A program made the translations under genes and the position numbers. Positions 1 through 7,684 of a stretch of DNA of 54,551 nt are shown here, piece by piece. Origin of the DNA: an uncultured Gammaproteobacteria bacterium. GTDB taxonomy: Bacteria; Pseudomonadota; Gammaproteobacteria; Arenicellales; JAANXG01. Position 1 is the stretch's first letter, and each line of letters begins with the position of its first letter. The stretch covers positions 1-54,551 of the forward strand of contig CAMYMN010000011.1 in NCBI GenBank assembly GCA_947259395.1, in the 5' to 3' direction. The notes under the pieces were generated by a model. That model worked only from the letters and a program-made list of their open reading frames with translations. It was not told the DNA's origin and did no database searches.

Positions 1-306
1 CTGGCCAAACGCTCTGGCTCTATGGACAAAGTTGAGAAACTTGCGCAGTGGAAAGAAAGCGATCTTTTCGACGAGAAAGAGAAGGTTGTTCTTGAATACG
101 TGGAAGCTGTTACTTATTCAGATCAACAGGTGACTGATGAATTGATGGATCGATTAAAGAGCTTCTTTGACGACGATGGCATTGTGGAATTAACTGGGCT
201 TATTGCTTTTCAAAATTTATCCAGCAAATTCAATAGTGCTCTAGATGTGCCATCTCAAGGTTTTTGTAAAATTCCTTTTGATCATTCCAGCAATAATCAA
301 GCCTAG
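1..306 (+). CDS. Carboxymuconolactone decarboxylase/AhpD-family protein, C-terminal part (cut by left edge)
   Basis: The reading frame is open from the first base, so the gene starts outside the window and only about 101 C-terminal codons are present. The stretch around residues 35-60 of the visible part (LEYVEAVTYS, then GIVELTGLIAFQNLSSKFN) follows the CMD/AhpD helical pattern, and it ends in SQGFC as in many family members. The peroxidase-type CxxC that would tell a redox-active AhpD-like protein from other members lies upstream and cannot be checked. The family includes alkylhydroperoxidase-like and decarboxylase-like proteins, so substrate is unknown. It is isolated from the next gene by 398 bases that contain a strong hairpin. 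Confidence 0.75.
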   Translation: MAKRSGSMDKVEKLAQWKESDLFDEKEKVVLEYVEAVTYSDQQVTDELMDRLKSFFDDDGIVELTGLIAFQNLSSKFNSALDVPSQGFCKIPFDHSSNNQA

Positions 307-704
307 CCAAGGTATGGAATCGATGCCCTACAGCGTGCGTTAAGCTCCCGCTTCCGATTACTTTGCAGATCCACGGGTGACGGAGATGAAAGGCTCCATC
401 GGGTCGCCTCCAGCCGATCTGATCACGAAGGGCACTTCGCGTTAAGGGTTGTTAGACGCCTGCGCGAGAGTGGCTCGCGATTCGCGGCAAGCCAAGGTGT
501 GGGCAGGCGTCTAACAAGCCTCGATCGGCCAGGAACGGGCATTCGCTGAGAGGGTCGCGAACGACTCTTATGCGGCGCACAGCGGATAGGGGGTGCTATC
601 GGTAGCCGGTTAGAAAAGCAAAACCCGCCGTATCCACGCGAATTACGCAGTCCGGAATTTCGCTTCTTCTAATTGCGAAACGATTAGGCCAGTTCCTCCG
701 AACG
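307..704. other. Intergenic region with a long inverted repeat
   Basis: No convincing gene. The main content is the 15-bp inverted repeat at 449-517, listed separately. The stop codons of the plus-strand CMD gene and of the minus-strand cyclase face each other across this stretch, so it is a convergent 3' region. No T-rich terminator is evident on either strand. Confidence 0.6.
449..517. repeat. 15-bp perfect inverted repeat with nested hairpin
   Basis: TTGTTAGACGCCTGC at 449-463 is perfectly complementary to GCAGGCGTCTAACAA at 503-517. The 39-base spacer holds a second small hairpin (GCGAG 464-468 with CTCGC 474-478). There is no T tract, so it is not a standard terminator. The outer arms contain GTTAGAC and GTCTAAC, which fit the integron core consensus GTTRRRY/RYYYAAC, but in the outward order rather than that of an attC site. 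Confidence 0.6.
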
Positions 705-3002
705 TCAGATCGCAAGCTTAAACAGCTCGACCGGGTCATGCTTACCGCGGACTGTGACTTTACCCATGGCCTCCAACGGATAGGTGTCAGTGAGCAGTGA
801 GACGGTCGTGCCAGAGACGAGAACACGCGTATCGTAGTCTTTGTTTAGCTGCTCGAGCCGAGCCGCCAAGTTCACGGCATCCCCATATACCGTATAGTTG
901 ACACGATCACCCGAACCAACGTTGCCGGCAATCACAGTCCCGGTGTTGATTCCAATCCGGGTACGCAGGGAGGCCCCTGCAAACGTTCGGCCCTTTAGGA
1001 CCTGCTGTATTTCACACGCAGCCCTAACCGCTTGGTCCGCGTGATGAGAATCTTCTACGGGAACATTGAACGTTACCAGCATGGCATCACCGTGGAACTG
1101 ATTGACCACACCCCCCTGCCGTTTGATTGGTTCGATAACGGTCGGAAAATACTCGTTGAGCATCTGTACAACCTGTTCCGGTGACATCCTTTCAGCAATG
1201 CTGGTGAAGGCCTCCAGGTCAGAATACAGCACGGTTGCTGTGGTCTGGATCGGCTTCAGATGGCCCTTGCCAGCGACGATGGCCTCGGCAACGCTTTCAG
1301 GCACATACTTGCCGAACACCTCACGAATGACATCGAGTTGACGGTTGACTTTGCGAAACAATCGCACACTCTCGATCGCGATCACCGCCTGGTCCGCGAA
1401 GGTCTTGAGAAGTTCGACCTGTTTCCCTGGGAAAGGCCCTACCTCGCGTCGTGCAACGACGATTCCACCAAGTGGATGGCCCATATGCAGCATCGGTACA
1501 GCGACAAGGCTTCGAAACTTGACCGTTCGCGCCACATTGAGATACTCAGGGGCAAACAGGGTGTCGGCGTCCACGTCCGGGATGCTCGCAACGTCCCGGC
1601 TCAAGATGGCACGACCGATAGCCAGGTCTTGGCCTGGGGCCCTAGGGAAGGTCCGACCCCACACATCGACCTGCTCAGGTGTCACGCCATGATGACCGAC
1701 GAGAGTGAGTAGCTTGCCATCGAACCGAAACACCGTACTGAACTCGCCGTCGCACAAACGCACCGCGCTCTCCGCAATCATGTTGAACACCGGCTGAAGC
1801 TCACCGGGCGAACTCGCCATGAGCCGCAGGACCTCACTCGTCGCCGTCTGATAGGCCAGCGCCTCAGTAAGATCGCGATTGGTCCCCTGGATCTTACGGA
1901 AGAGCCGTGCATTGTGCATAGCCAACACGGATTGAGCGGCAAAGGTATTGAGAAGCTCAACCACATCGGGCAAGAAGGCACGGGCTTCGCGTCGCAAGAT
2001 GACAAGGCCTCCCAGCAGTCGCTCTTCCCGCACAAGTGGAAGTGCAAGCAGCGCGCGCAGTCCCTCTCGCGAGAGCTGCTCCCGTACTTGAGGGGCAACG
2101 GGTTGTCCCGTGGTTCGCAGGTCATTGACCTCGACAGGTTCACGAGTTGCGCCCGCTTGACCGATCGCGCCCTCGCCGAGGCGGATCGGTGCCTGCTGCA
2201 GCAGGGCGAGGTGCTCTGGCGTGATACGGTGTGCGGCCCGCACCTGGAAAGTCTGCGTCGTATCATCGAACTCGTAGATGATCCCGCTGTAGCCCCCCGA
2301 CAGCCGCACCGCGCGGCTGACAATCGTGCTGAGAACGGTGTCAAGATCGAGGGTCGTACTTACCGCCCGTCCGATCTCGCTGAGGGCCGTGAGTTGCTCG
2401 ACCGAGTGCGTCAGGTCCGCGGTCCGTGCCTCCAGTTCTTGGAACAATCGTGCGTTCTCGATCGCGATCACCGCCTGGTCGGCAAACGTCTTGAGCAGCT
2501 CGATCTGGTTTGCGGGGAAGGGGCCTGCTTTGCCTCGCGCCACGACGATCCCGCCAACGGGGAAGCCCTTGTGTAGCATCGGTACCGCGACCAGGCTTCG
2601 AAACTTCACCATTTGCGCCACATTGAGGTAGGCAGGGGCAAACAAAGTGTCGGCACCCACGTCCGGGATGCTCGCAACGTCTCGGCTCAAGATGGTGCGA
2701 CCGATGGCCATATCTTGGCCTGGCGGCCTCGGGAAGGTCCGACCCCATACTTCGACCTGCTCAGGTGTCATGCCATGATGACCGACGAGGGTGAGTAGCT
2801 TGCCATCGAACAGAAACACCGTACTGAACTCGCCGTCGCACAAACGTACTGCGCTCTCCGCAATCATGTTGAACACCGGCTGAAGATCGCTCGGCGAGGC
2901 CGAGATCACACCAAGGATGGCACTCGTTGCCGCTTGTTGCTCGAGTGCCTCGGCGAAAGCTCGTTTGTTCGCTTCGAGTTCCTGGACGAGGTCTGTGTTC
3001 AC
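705..3002 (-). CDS. Class III adenylate/guanylate cyclase with three GAF domains
   Basis: Predicted signalling enzyme making a cyclic nucleotide, with three GAF sensor domains (about residues 35-190, 210-365 and 397-550) and a C-terminal cyclase homology domain (about 590-765). No membrane segment is seen, so it is probably cytoplasmic. The metal-binding Asp595 (YSD) and Asp639 (HGD) and the transition-state Asn711 and Arg715 (AVNLAAR) are present. The first purine-selecting position, usually Lys before F-x-G-D, is Gln635, with Thr704 as partner; base preference is therefore uncertain. GAF1 and GAF3 are near copies of each other, at DNA level too. The start is GTG at 3002 just after an in-frame stop; no strong ribosome site is visible. 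It stands alone, with no downstream partner gene. Confidence 0.85.
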   Translation of the reverse strand: MNTDLVQELEANKRAFAEALEQQAATSAILGVISASPSDLQPVFNMIAESAVRLCDGEFSTVFLFDGKLLTLVGHHGMTPEQVEVWGRTFPRPPGQDMAIGRTILSRDVASIPDVGADTLFAPAYLNVAQMVKFRSLVAVPMLHKGFPVGGIVVARGKAGPFPANQIELLKTFADQAVIAIENARLFQELEARTADLTHSVEQLTALSEIGRAVSTTLDLDTVLSTIVSRAVRLSGGYSGIIYEFDDTTQTFQVRAAHRITPEHLALLQQAPIRLGEGAIGQAGATREPVEVNDLRTTGQPVAPQVREQLSREGLRALLALPLVREERLLGGLVILRREARAFLPDVVELLNTFAAQSVLAMHNARLFRKIQGTNRDLTEALAYQTATSEVLRLMASSPGELQPVFNMIAESAVRLCDGEFSTVFRFDGKLLTLVGHHGVTPEQVDVWGRTFPRAPGQDLAIGRAILSRDVASIPDVDADTLFAPEYLNVARTVKFRSLVAVPMLHMGHPLGGIVVARREVGPFPGKQVELLKTFADQAVIAIESVRLFRKVNRQLDVIREVFGKYVPESVAEAIVAGKGHLKPIQTTATVLYSDLEAFTSIAERMSPEQVVQMLNEYFPTVIEPIKRQGGVVNQFHGDAMLVTFNVPVEDSHHADQAVRAACEIQQVLKGRTFAGASLRTRIGINTGTVIAGNVGSGDRVNYTVYGDAVNLAARLEQLNKDYDTRVLVSGTTVSLLTDTYPLEAMGKVTVRGKHDPVELFKLAI
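1371..1799 (-). repeat. Internal duplication: GAF3 copy of the cyclase gene
   Basis: This segment matches 2457-2885 with a constant offset of 1086 bases (362 codons). Long stretches are identical at both places, for example around 1740-1799 and 2826-2885, encoding FNMIAESAVRLCDGEFSTVF. The middle GAF domain between the copies is different in sequence, so this is a copy separated by an unrelated GAF rather than a tandem array. Confidence 0.8.
2457..2885 (-). repeat. Internal duplication: GAF1 copy of the cyclase gene
   Basis: Partner of 1371-1799 at an offset of 1086 bases. Differences are scattered and largely in codons that change the protein little (for example MTPEQVEVWGRTF here against VTPEQVDVWGRTF in the other copy). 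Confidence 0.8.
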
Positions 3003-3588
3003 TACGGGGCCACCGGCTGTTCAACAAGATATTGATCTAGGCGCTTCAGGCATTTGTGGTAGATCCATAGAGCCGGATGTCTGATCTATATTATACGGGA
3101 CCACTACTGCGTGGCGGCTGACTCTCAAGATAAGGTATTTCTAATATGTTCCAGTCTTCCCACAAGCGAAACCTTGAGGCAGTAGCACAATACGGGCTCG
3201 TACGGTTTCGCTTCGTGATTTTTTGGAAACTAACGGACGACCGCCCCGCCCGCATTGCGGACGTTGGTCGGGCAGATGCCGAATGCCCGGATCGTAGTCT
3301 GCGGGTGCATGTCCCGCTCCCACCAGCAGCTACCTGCTGGCTGCATCTAGCTTCGCTGAAAGCGGGACTGAATAGCTATAACGGGTCGTTTTTACACATT
3401 CACGCCGACCTGAATCCACGGATCAAAGCTGTAAAGAATACCGACAATACGAAAAGGGGCCGGTGGCCCGGTCGTCATACAATCCGGTCATTCGGTAGTC
3501 ACAGCGACCAATGGCTCCAGTGGGTTGGACATGGTCCTTTGTAATCTGTAATTTCCTATCGAATCAAGTCTGAGTTGTTACACTTACG
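3003..3588. other. Intergenic region with several inverted repeats; no supported gene
   Basis: Two open frames exist here (plus 3146-3544 and minus 3141-3323), but neither has a convincing ribosome site or recognisable sequence. Direct observations are three inverted repeats: AAGCGAAACC 3164-3173 with GGTTTCGCTT 3204-3213; GTCCCGCT 3311-3318 with AGCGGGAC 3361-3368; and, nested in the latter, CCAGCAG 3323-3329 with CTGCTGG 3334-3340. The region is upstream of the cyclase (so should contain its promoter on the minus strand) and downstream of the lipase gene. Confidence 0.5.
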
Positions 3589-4497
3589 TCATCGAGTCGA
3601 ATCGCCGGCAAGTTCCACGTTGCCCGTACCAGTGACCACTCGAGTACTAGTATCAACATCATCTTCTTCTTCAGATAGCGCCTGATAAATGTACTCGATG
3701 TACTGCACGATAGAGTGATCCTCGAAATGGTCGATCTTGCCCTGCCTTATGCCTTTCACGAAGCCCCGCCACAGGTCCTTGGTCCGTTGCCAACCACCGA
3801 CCCGCCGGATCTTGCCGCGTGCGTTCAGGTAGATCTCTTCCCCAGAGTGCCGATATCCCATCCATGCCGGCGGTACCCTCGCGACGATGTCGTTGTTGTT
3901 GACCCATCGGCTATAGTCGAGCTTACAAAAGTGGACGAATCGCTTGTCGCCGACCCGCGGGCTGCCAAAGGTCTGCAGTTGTTGCGGATTAGAAGGTATG
4001 TGCGACAGCATACAGCGCCCTGCGCAAATCGTTGCCATGGCACCGCCTAGTGAGTGGCCCGTAAACCATAATGTCTTGGTATTGTCGATGAGGGTTTTTT
4101 CGATTCGTGGCCACAGATCATCGACTTCCCGTTTGAACCCCCGATGTACTCGGCCCATAGTCTCCGATAACGCAGTGATGGCATTGGCATCCGCGCGAAT
4201 GTCGTTCCATTCGTTAGGCTCCGTACCCCGGCACGCAATCACGCAATCTATGTCATTCTCGAACTTGTACGCCTGTGCGCCATCGCGATCAAAGAACTGC
4301 ACCTCATCAAAGCGCAAACGTCTCACCGCGCGTGCGGCCTCGCGCTCCGGCAAATAGGCAATCATGGATAGCTCGGCGAGCAGCAAAGACCGCCTTAAAT
4401 TACCGAGCTCGGCGATTGGACCCGTTAACTCCGAGTGCAGGCCGATCTCATCGGCGGTGTGTTGAGACATCGGCGTTTTGTCGATATTCGCGGTCAT
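3589..4497 (-). CDS. Class 3 lipase family protein
   Basis: Predicted triacylglycerol lipase/esterase of the alpha/beta-hydrolase fold (302 residues). The nucleophile elbow GHSLGGA places the catalytic serine at residue 149. Asp203 (NNNDIVARVPP) and His261 (FEDHSIVQYI) sit where the class 3 triad is expected, and CRGTEPNEWND near residue 90 is the usual oxyanion-side strand. No signal peptide or membrane segment is seen, so the protein appears cytoplasmic or exported by an unrecognised route. The last 30 residues are acidic and low complexity. The start is ATG at 4497; a second ATG at 4470 is possible because neither has a clear ribosome site. It is divergent from the beta-propeller gene at 4617. 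Confidence 0.85.
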   Translation of the reverse strand: MTANIDKTPMSQHTADEIGLHSELTGPIAELGNLRRSLLLAELSMIAYLPEREAARAVRRLRFDEVQFFDRDGAQAYKFENDIDCVIACRGTEPNEWNDIRADANAITALSETMGRVHRGFKREVDDLWPRIEKTLIDNTKTLWFTGHSLGGAMATICAGRCMLSHIPSNPQQLQTFGSPRVGDKRFVHFCKLDYSRWVNNNDIVARVPPAWMGYRHSGEEIYLNARGKIRRVGGWQRTKDLWRGFVKGIRQGKIDHFEDHSIVQYIEYIYQALSEEEDDVDTSTRVVTGTGNVELAGDSTR

Positions 4498-4616
4498 TTT
4501 CGGCGTGGGCCGGTTCTGTGTAGGGCACCATATTTTAGTGTGCCGGATGAAAAATTACAGTCCCGCACGGCAATCGTCATAATATAATCTCAGCTAACAA
4601 CGCACACCACGGAAAA
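4498..4616. promoter_or_regulatory. Divergent promoter region between lipase and beta-propeller genes
   Basis: 119 bases separate two divergent starts. On the plus strand a perfect TATAAT lies at 4583-4588, about 28 bases before the start codon, but no good -35 hexamer is found at 16-18 bases spacing. The minus-strand promoter for the lipase gene must also lie here; no clear match was found. Confidence 0.4.
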
Positions 4617-5825
4617 ATGTCTTATCGAATGCGCAGCTTTATCTTTACTTGTGCGGGGCTGGTGATCCTCATCACCCAGCAGCTCGCCGCAGCGGCGCCT
4701 GCCGACCTGACCGCCGATGAGGTGGAGATCGAAGGAAAGCGGTTCACGGTGATGATTCCGGCGGGGTATGAACTGGAGTTTCTAACCGGAAGCATGTCAC
4801 GCCCACGGTTCATGTACTTCACATCTAACGGCGACCTGCTGGTGGGATCCAGGAGTGGCAAGGTGTATCGGCTCGCCCCGCCTTATACTCAAGCCGAGGT
4901 GTTGACGAAGTTCGCGGATTATCCACACAGTGTTGTGGTGCGCGGTGATGAATTGTATGTAGCCGACACTGATGGCCTGTACCGGGCTCGATACAACTCT
5001 GGTATCACACGTCTCAGGCATAAGGACTTCACTTTGGTGGCGCCATTACCGAGCGGTGGCACTCACAGCAGCCGAACGGTGGAAGTCGGGCCCGACAACC
5101 GGCTCTATATCGGTCTTGGGATTAGCGGCAACTGTCCTAATGAATACCTCGACGATAGTTACGACTTCGAGAACCGGCGCGGCGGTGTGTTCGTGCTCGA
5201 TGAAACCGGCGACAAACCGAAGTTGTGGCCCTATGCCTCCGGACTACGCAACCCGATCGGATTTGCCTGGCATCCCGGTACCAAGATCCTGTACGCGAAC
5301 AATAACGGTCCGGATCATTGGGGTTATGAGTTGCCGCGAGAGTATTTCGGGCGCTTGAGTGCGGGATCTTTTCACGGCATGCCCTGGTATCAGTACGTCG
5401 ACGGACGTTTTCAGCGTGACAGATGCATTCGCGCCAAGCCCCCGCGGCCGGTGACCGAAGCGATGCCACCGGAGGTCACCTTCGACGCCCGTAACGCGCC
5501 CATGGGTATGGTGTTTGTCCCCAAAGGGGCGATGGACGCGCGCTTCGAAGGTGACGCGATCGTTGCCCTGCACGGATCCTGGGGCACACAACCGCGCGGC
5601 GGCTACGCCGGGGACCCGGCCACTCGGCGGCACCCAAAATTAGTCCAAGTGATGTTCGAGGACGGGCGGGCAACGCGGGTGGTCGATCTGATTACCGGGT
5701 TTCAGTTGGATAACGGCCAGCGCTGGGGCCGCCCATGCGGCGCTGCCATCGGACCCGATGGCGCGCTGTATTTCACCAGCGATGGGGGTACTAACGGCTT
5801 GTTCCGTCTGCGGCGGATTCAGTAG
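4617..5825 (+). CDS. Exported glucose/sorbosone dehydrogenase-type beta-propeller protein
   Basis: 402-residue protein with an N-terminal signal peptide (basic start MSYRMR, hydrophobic core to about residue 23, AAAAP cleavage area), hence probably periplasmic. The body reads as a six-bladed propeller of the GSDH/sorbosone dehydrogenase family: GDLLVGSRSGKVYRL, then ELYVADTDGLYR, GPDNRLYIGLGISGN, ASGLRNPIGFAWHP and a C-terminal IGPDGALYFTSDGG. Family members oxidise sugars using PQQ, but many homologues of this length have no proven substrate. No cytochrome domain is fused and no PQQ biosynthesis gene is in the window. The ATG is preceded by GGAAAA. It is a single-gene unit on the plus strand. 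Confidence 0.85.
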   Translation: MSYRMRSFIFTCAGLVILITQQLAAAAPADLTADEVEIEGKRFTVMIPAGYELEFLTGSMSRPRFMYFTSNGDLLVGSRSGKVYRLAPPYTQAEVLTKFADYPHSVVVRGDELYVADTDGLYRARYNSGITRLRHKDFTLVAPLPSGGTHSSRTVEVGPDNRLYIGLGISGNCPNEYLDDSYDFENRRGGVFVLDETGDKPKLWPYASGLRNPIGFAWHPGTKILYANNNGPDHWGYELPREYFGRLSAGSFHGMPWYQYVDGRFQRDRCIRAKPPRPVTEAMPPEVTFDARNAPMGMVFVPKGAMDARFEGDAIVALHGSWGTQPRGGYAGDPATRRHPKLVQVMFEDGRATRVVDLITGFQLDNGQRWGRPCGAAIGPDGALYFTSDGGTNGLFRLRRIQ

Positions 5826-5904
5826 CCTGAAAATTGGTTAAAGTTGGAGTAAGACCATTGCTGTCCCCTTGGCATGCGTTGGAGTACGTGCTGGCATATT
5901 GAAC

Positions 5905-6040
5905 GCCGCGAGGAATCTCGCACCGTCGGATAACGGCAGCAGACCTAACAGGTTAAGATCCTTCAGCGCGTTGCGCCTGAGGATGACAAAGCATCTCTAA
6001 CAGGATGAGATCTCGCGGTTTAGCGACTCAAAATGACGTC
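5905..6040. repeat. Cluster of degenerate hairpin elements ending in ATGAC
   Basis: Three related, imperfect units are seen: one at about 5915-5945, one at about 5957-5995 (ATCCTTCAGCGC, then GCGCCTGAGGATGAC) and one at about 6004-6037 (GAGATCTCGCGG, then GCGACTCAAAATGAC). Each is an inverted repeat with a short loop followed by ATGAC or ATAAC. A similar unit lies at 54411-54441. They resemble dispersed small palindromic elements seen between genes in many bacterial genomes; the relation is by eye only. Confidence 0.45.
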
Positions 6041-6061
6041 TAATTGAGATCAAACCCTATC

Positions 6062-6535
6062 TTATTTTGTCGTTTGATCCTTATTGCCAACCACGTCCTC
6101 ATAGCCCTTCTTGGTGGCGCGTCCGGCTGCCCCGACAGCCTCGGTGGTTGCGTCCCACGCGTCTTTCGAGACCTCTTTGGTCTTGTCCCAAGCCTTGTCA
6201 GCGTACTCACCGGTTTTCCTGGCGCCGCTCTTGGTGGCTTCCCACACCTCCTGAGAGGTTTGTTTGGTCTCATCCCACACTTCCTTCGAGGTCTGCTTGG
6301 TCGCTTCCCACGCTTCCTTGGATATTTCCTTGGTCGCCTCCCAAGTCTCCCCACCCTTCCCGGCGCCTTTGTCGTGCACCAAAGGTTCTGGGGCCCCGGG
6401 TTGTACGACTTCCGGCGTCACTGGGACCGTTTTGTTGGCGTCGCTATCGGCCATAAGCTGCGACGAGAACGGGCCAAGCAGAAGAAAAATCATCAATATT
6501 GTTGGGCTGTAAACACGCATACGTTTTACACACAT
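6062..6535 (-). CDS. Exported protein of 11-residue amphipathic helical repeats
   Basis: I do not recognise a named family. The protein begins with a signal peptide (MCVKRMRVYSPTILMIF, cleavage probably after SSQLMA), so it is probably periplasmic. After a Pro-rich linker the rest is a series of 11-residue repeats of the form W-E-A-T-K-E-T-S-K-E-A, about six or seven copies, with Trp at the first position of most. Such repeats form long amphipathic helices as in LEA-like and YtxH-like proteins, suggesting membrane-surface or protein-protective roles (inference). Two ATG starts are possible (6535 or 6520); the longer frame to 6565 begins with TTG and would lie before a TACAAT at 6551-6556. Single-gene unit. 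Confidence 0.7.
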   Translation of the reverse strand: MCVKRMRVYSPTILMIFLLLGPFSSQLMADSDANKTVPVTPEVVQPGAPEPLVHDKGAGKGGETWEATKEISKEAWEATKQTSKEVWDETKQTSQEVWEATKSGARKTGEYADKAWDKTKEVSKDAWDATTEAVGAAGRATKKGYEDVVGNKDQTTK

Positions 6536-6769
6536 TGTGAATGCAGGCGTATTGTACCTCTCCAAGACGCATACCGTCGCCCATTGATCTGCTCAGGCGG
6601 CGACATCGTCCGGCTATGTATTCCACTGCAGGTAAGGTCAGCACGGTTTTTCCACAAGCACACACGTGTCACACCCACGCCGTGTACATACAAAAAGCTG
6701 AATTATTGCTGAGCGCACCATTAAACGTGTGCTCACGAGTTCCGGCGACAAGCCAAAATCAGAGGTCGA
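6536..6769. other. Intergenic region upstream of the helical-repeat gene
   Basis: 234 bases between the minus-strand HAD gene and the minus-strand repeat-protein gene. A TACAAT on the minus strand at 6551-6556 may be the -10 element for the repeat-protein gene, with no good -35 partner. Otherwise nothing is recognised. Confidence 0.4.
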
Positions 6770-7546
6770 TCAAGTGTGTGTACACAAATAACGCAGACAG
6801 GCTACATTGACATAGGAGTAACCATGCAAAGGCGTGACGGATGACTGTAAGCGGAAGGCACACTCCGGTTCACCGAGATGATCGACCACCATTACCGCTT
6901 CATGGAAGTCCTCGTGCTCGGTGTAGTGGTTCACGGTGATCACAGTGCGTATGCCAGCGCCTATCGCGGACAGTAATCCGTTTCGCGAGTCTTCGAATGC
7001 CAATACGCGATCCGGAGACAGCTTTAATCGTTCGAGCACAAGATCGTAAATATCCGGCGCCGGTTTCTTGTTTACCGCGTCCTCACCTGCGGCAATCACT
7101 TCAAACCATGCAGGAGCGGTTGGATCGATCGCCGTTTGTAGCAACGCCTCCACGTTGACACGTGACGTCGTCGTGGCGATCGCCAAGCGCAGTCCCGCGG
7201 CACGCGCTTCTTGCAGCAGGCGCTTGACGCCGGGACGCGCCGGAATTCCATGTTGTTGAACGATTTTCACGAAATGGTTTGTTTTCACGTCGTGCAGCAC
7301 CTCGATGTAGCTCTCCAGATCGCGGTCCGCCCTGATGCCGGGACAATATCGTTCCACATAATGGTGCAATCGCTCTTTTCCGCCGTGCACAGCCAGTAGC
7401 CTTCCGTACAAATCGGCATCCCAATCCCAATCGAGGCCAAATTCCCTAAATGCGGCGTTGTAGGCGAGCCGGTGCCCATCGCGTTCAGTGTCCGCCAGTG
7501 TCCCGTCGACGTCAAAAACCAGCGCTTGTAGGGTTGAATCCGTCAT
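6770..7546 (-). CDS. cbbY: HAD-superfamily phosphatase, CbbY-like
   Basis: Predicted sugar-phosphate phosphatase of the HAD-IA group. Motif I is FDVDGTLADTERDGH with Asp12 and Asp14 as nucleophile and acid/base. Motif II is in IATTTSRVN, motif III Lys in NKKPAPDIYDLVLERL, and motif IV FEDSRNGLLSA. The sequence VVDHLGEPE near the end is typical of CbbY proteins, which in autotrophs remove xylulose-1,5-bisphosphate made by Rubisco errors; no Calvin-cycle gene is in this window, so that role is only a possibility. The ATG at 7546 is preferred over the TTG two codons upstream. About 25 residues after the family's usual end look unrelated and may be a read-on tail. Confidence 0.8.
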   Translation of the reverse strand: MTDSTLQALVFDVDGTLADTERDGHRLAYNAAFREFGLDWDWDADLYGRLLAVHGGKERLHHYVERYCPGIRADRDLESYIEVLHDVKTNHFVKIVQQHGIPARPGVKRLLQEARAAGLRLAIATTTSRVNVEALLQTAIDPTAPAWFEVIAAGEDAVNKKPAPDIYDLVLERLKLSPDRVLAFEDSRNGLLSAIGAGIRTVITVNHYTEHEDFHEAVMVVDHLGEPECAFRLQSSVTPLHGYSYVNVACLRYLCTHT

Positions 7547-7612
7547 CTGCAATCGGTAGAAGTCATTGAAAATCCAAATAATTCCAGGAGTTAGCGCACG
7601 AGATAATTCGTG

Positions 7613-7641
7613 TTGCGTCGATCCGGCCTTTGTAGTACAAA
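7613..7641 (+). promoter_or_regulatory. Possible sigma-70 promoter of dksA
   Basis: TTGCGT at 7613-7618 and TACAAA at 7636-7641 are separated by 17 bases, about 45 bases before the dksA start. The match to the consensus is partial (3 of 6 and 4 of 6). Confidence 0.4.
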
Positions 7642-7684
7642 TGCGCGCTTATTTTTTTCCAGGTGTACCGTAGGAGTCTATATT

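Noticed and set aside
3146..3544. 132-codon plus-strand open frame
   Set aside because: Weak ribosome site, no recognisable motif, unusual composition, and it runs through several inverted repeats; treated as non-coding.
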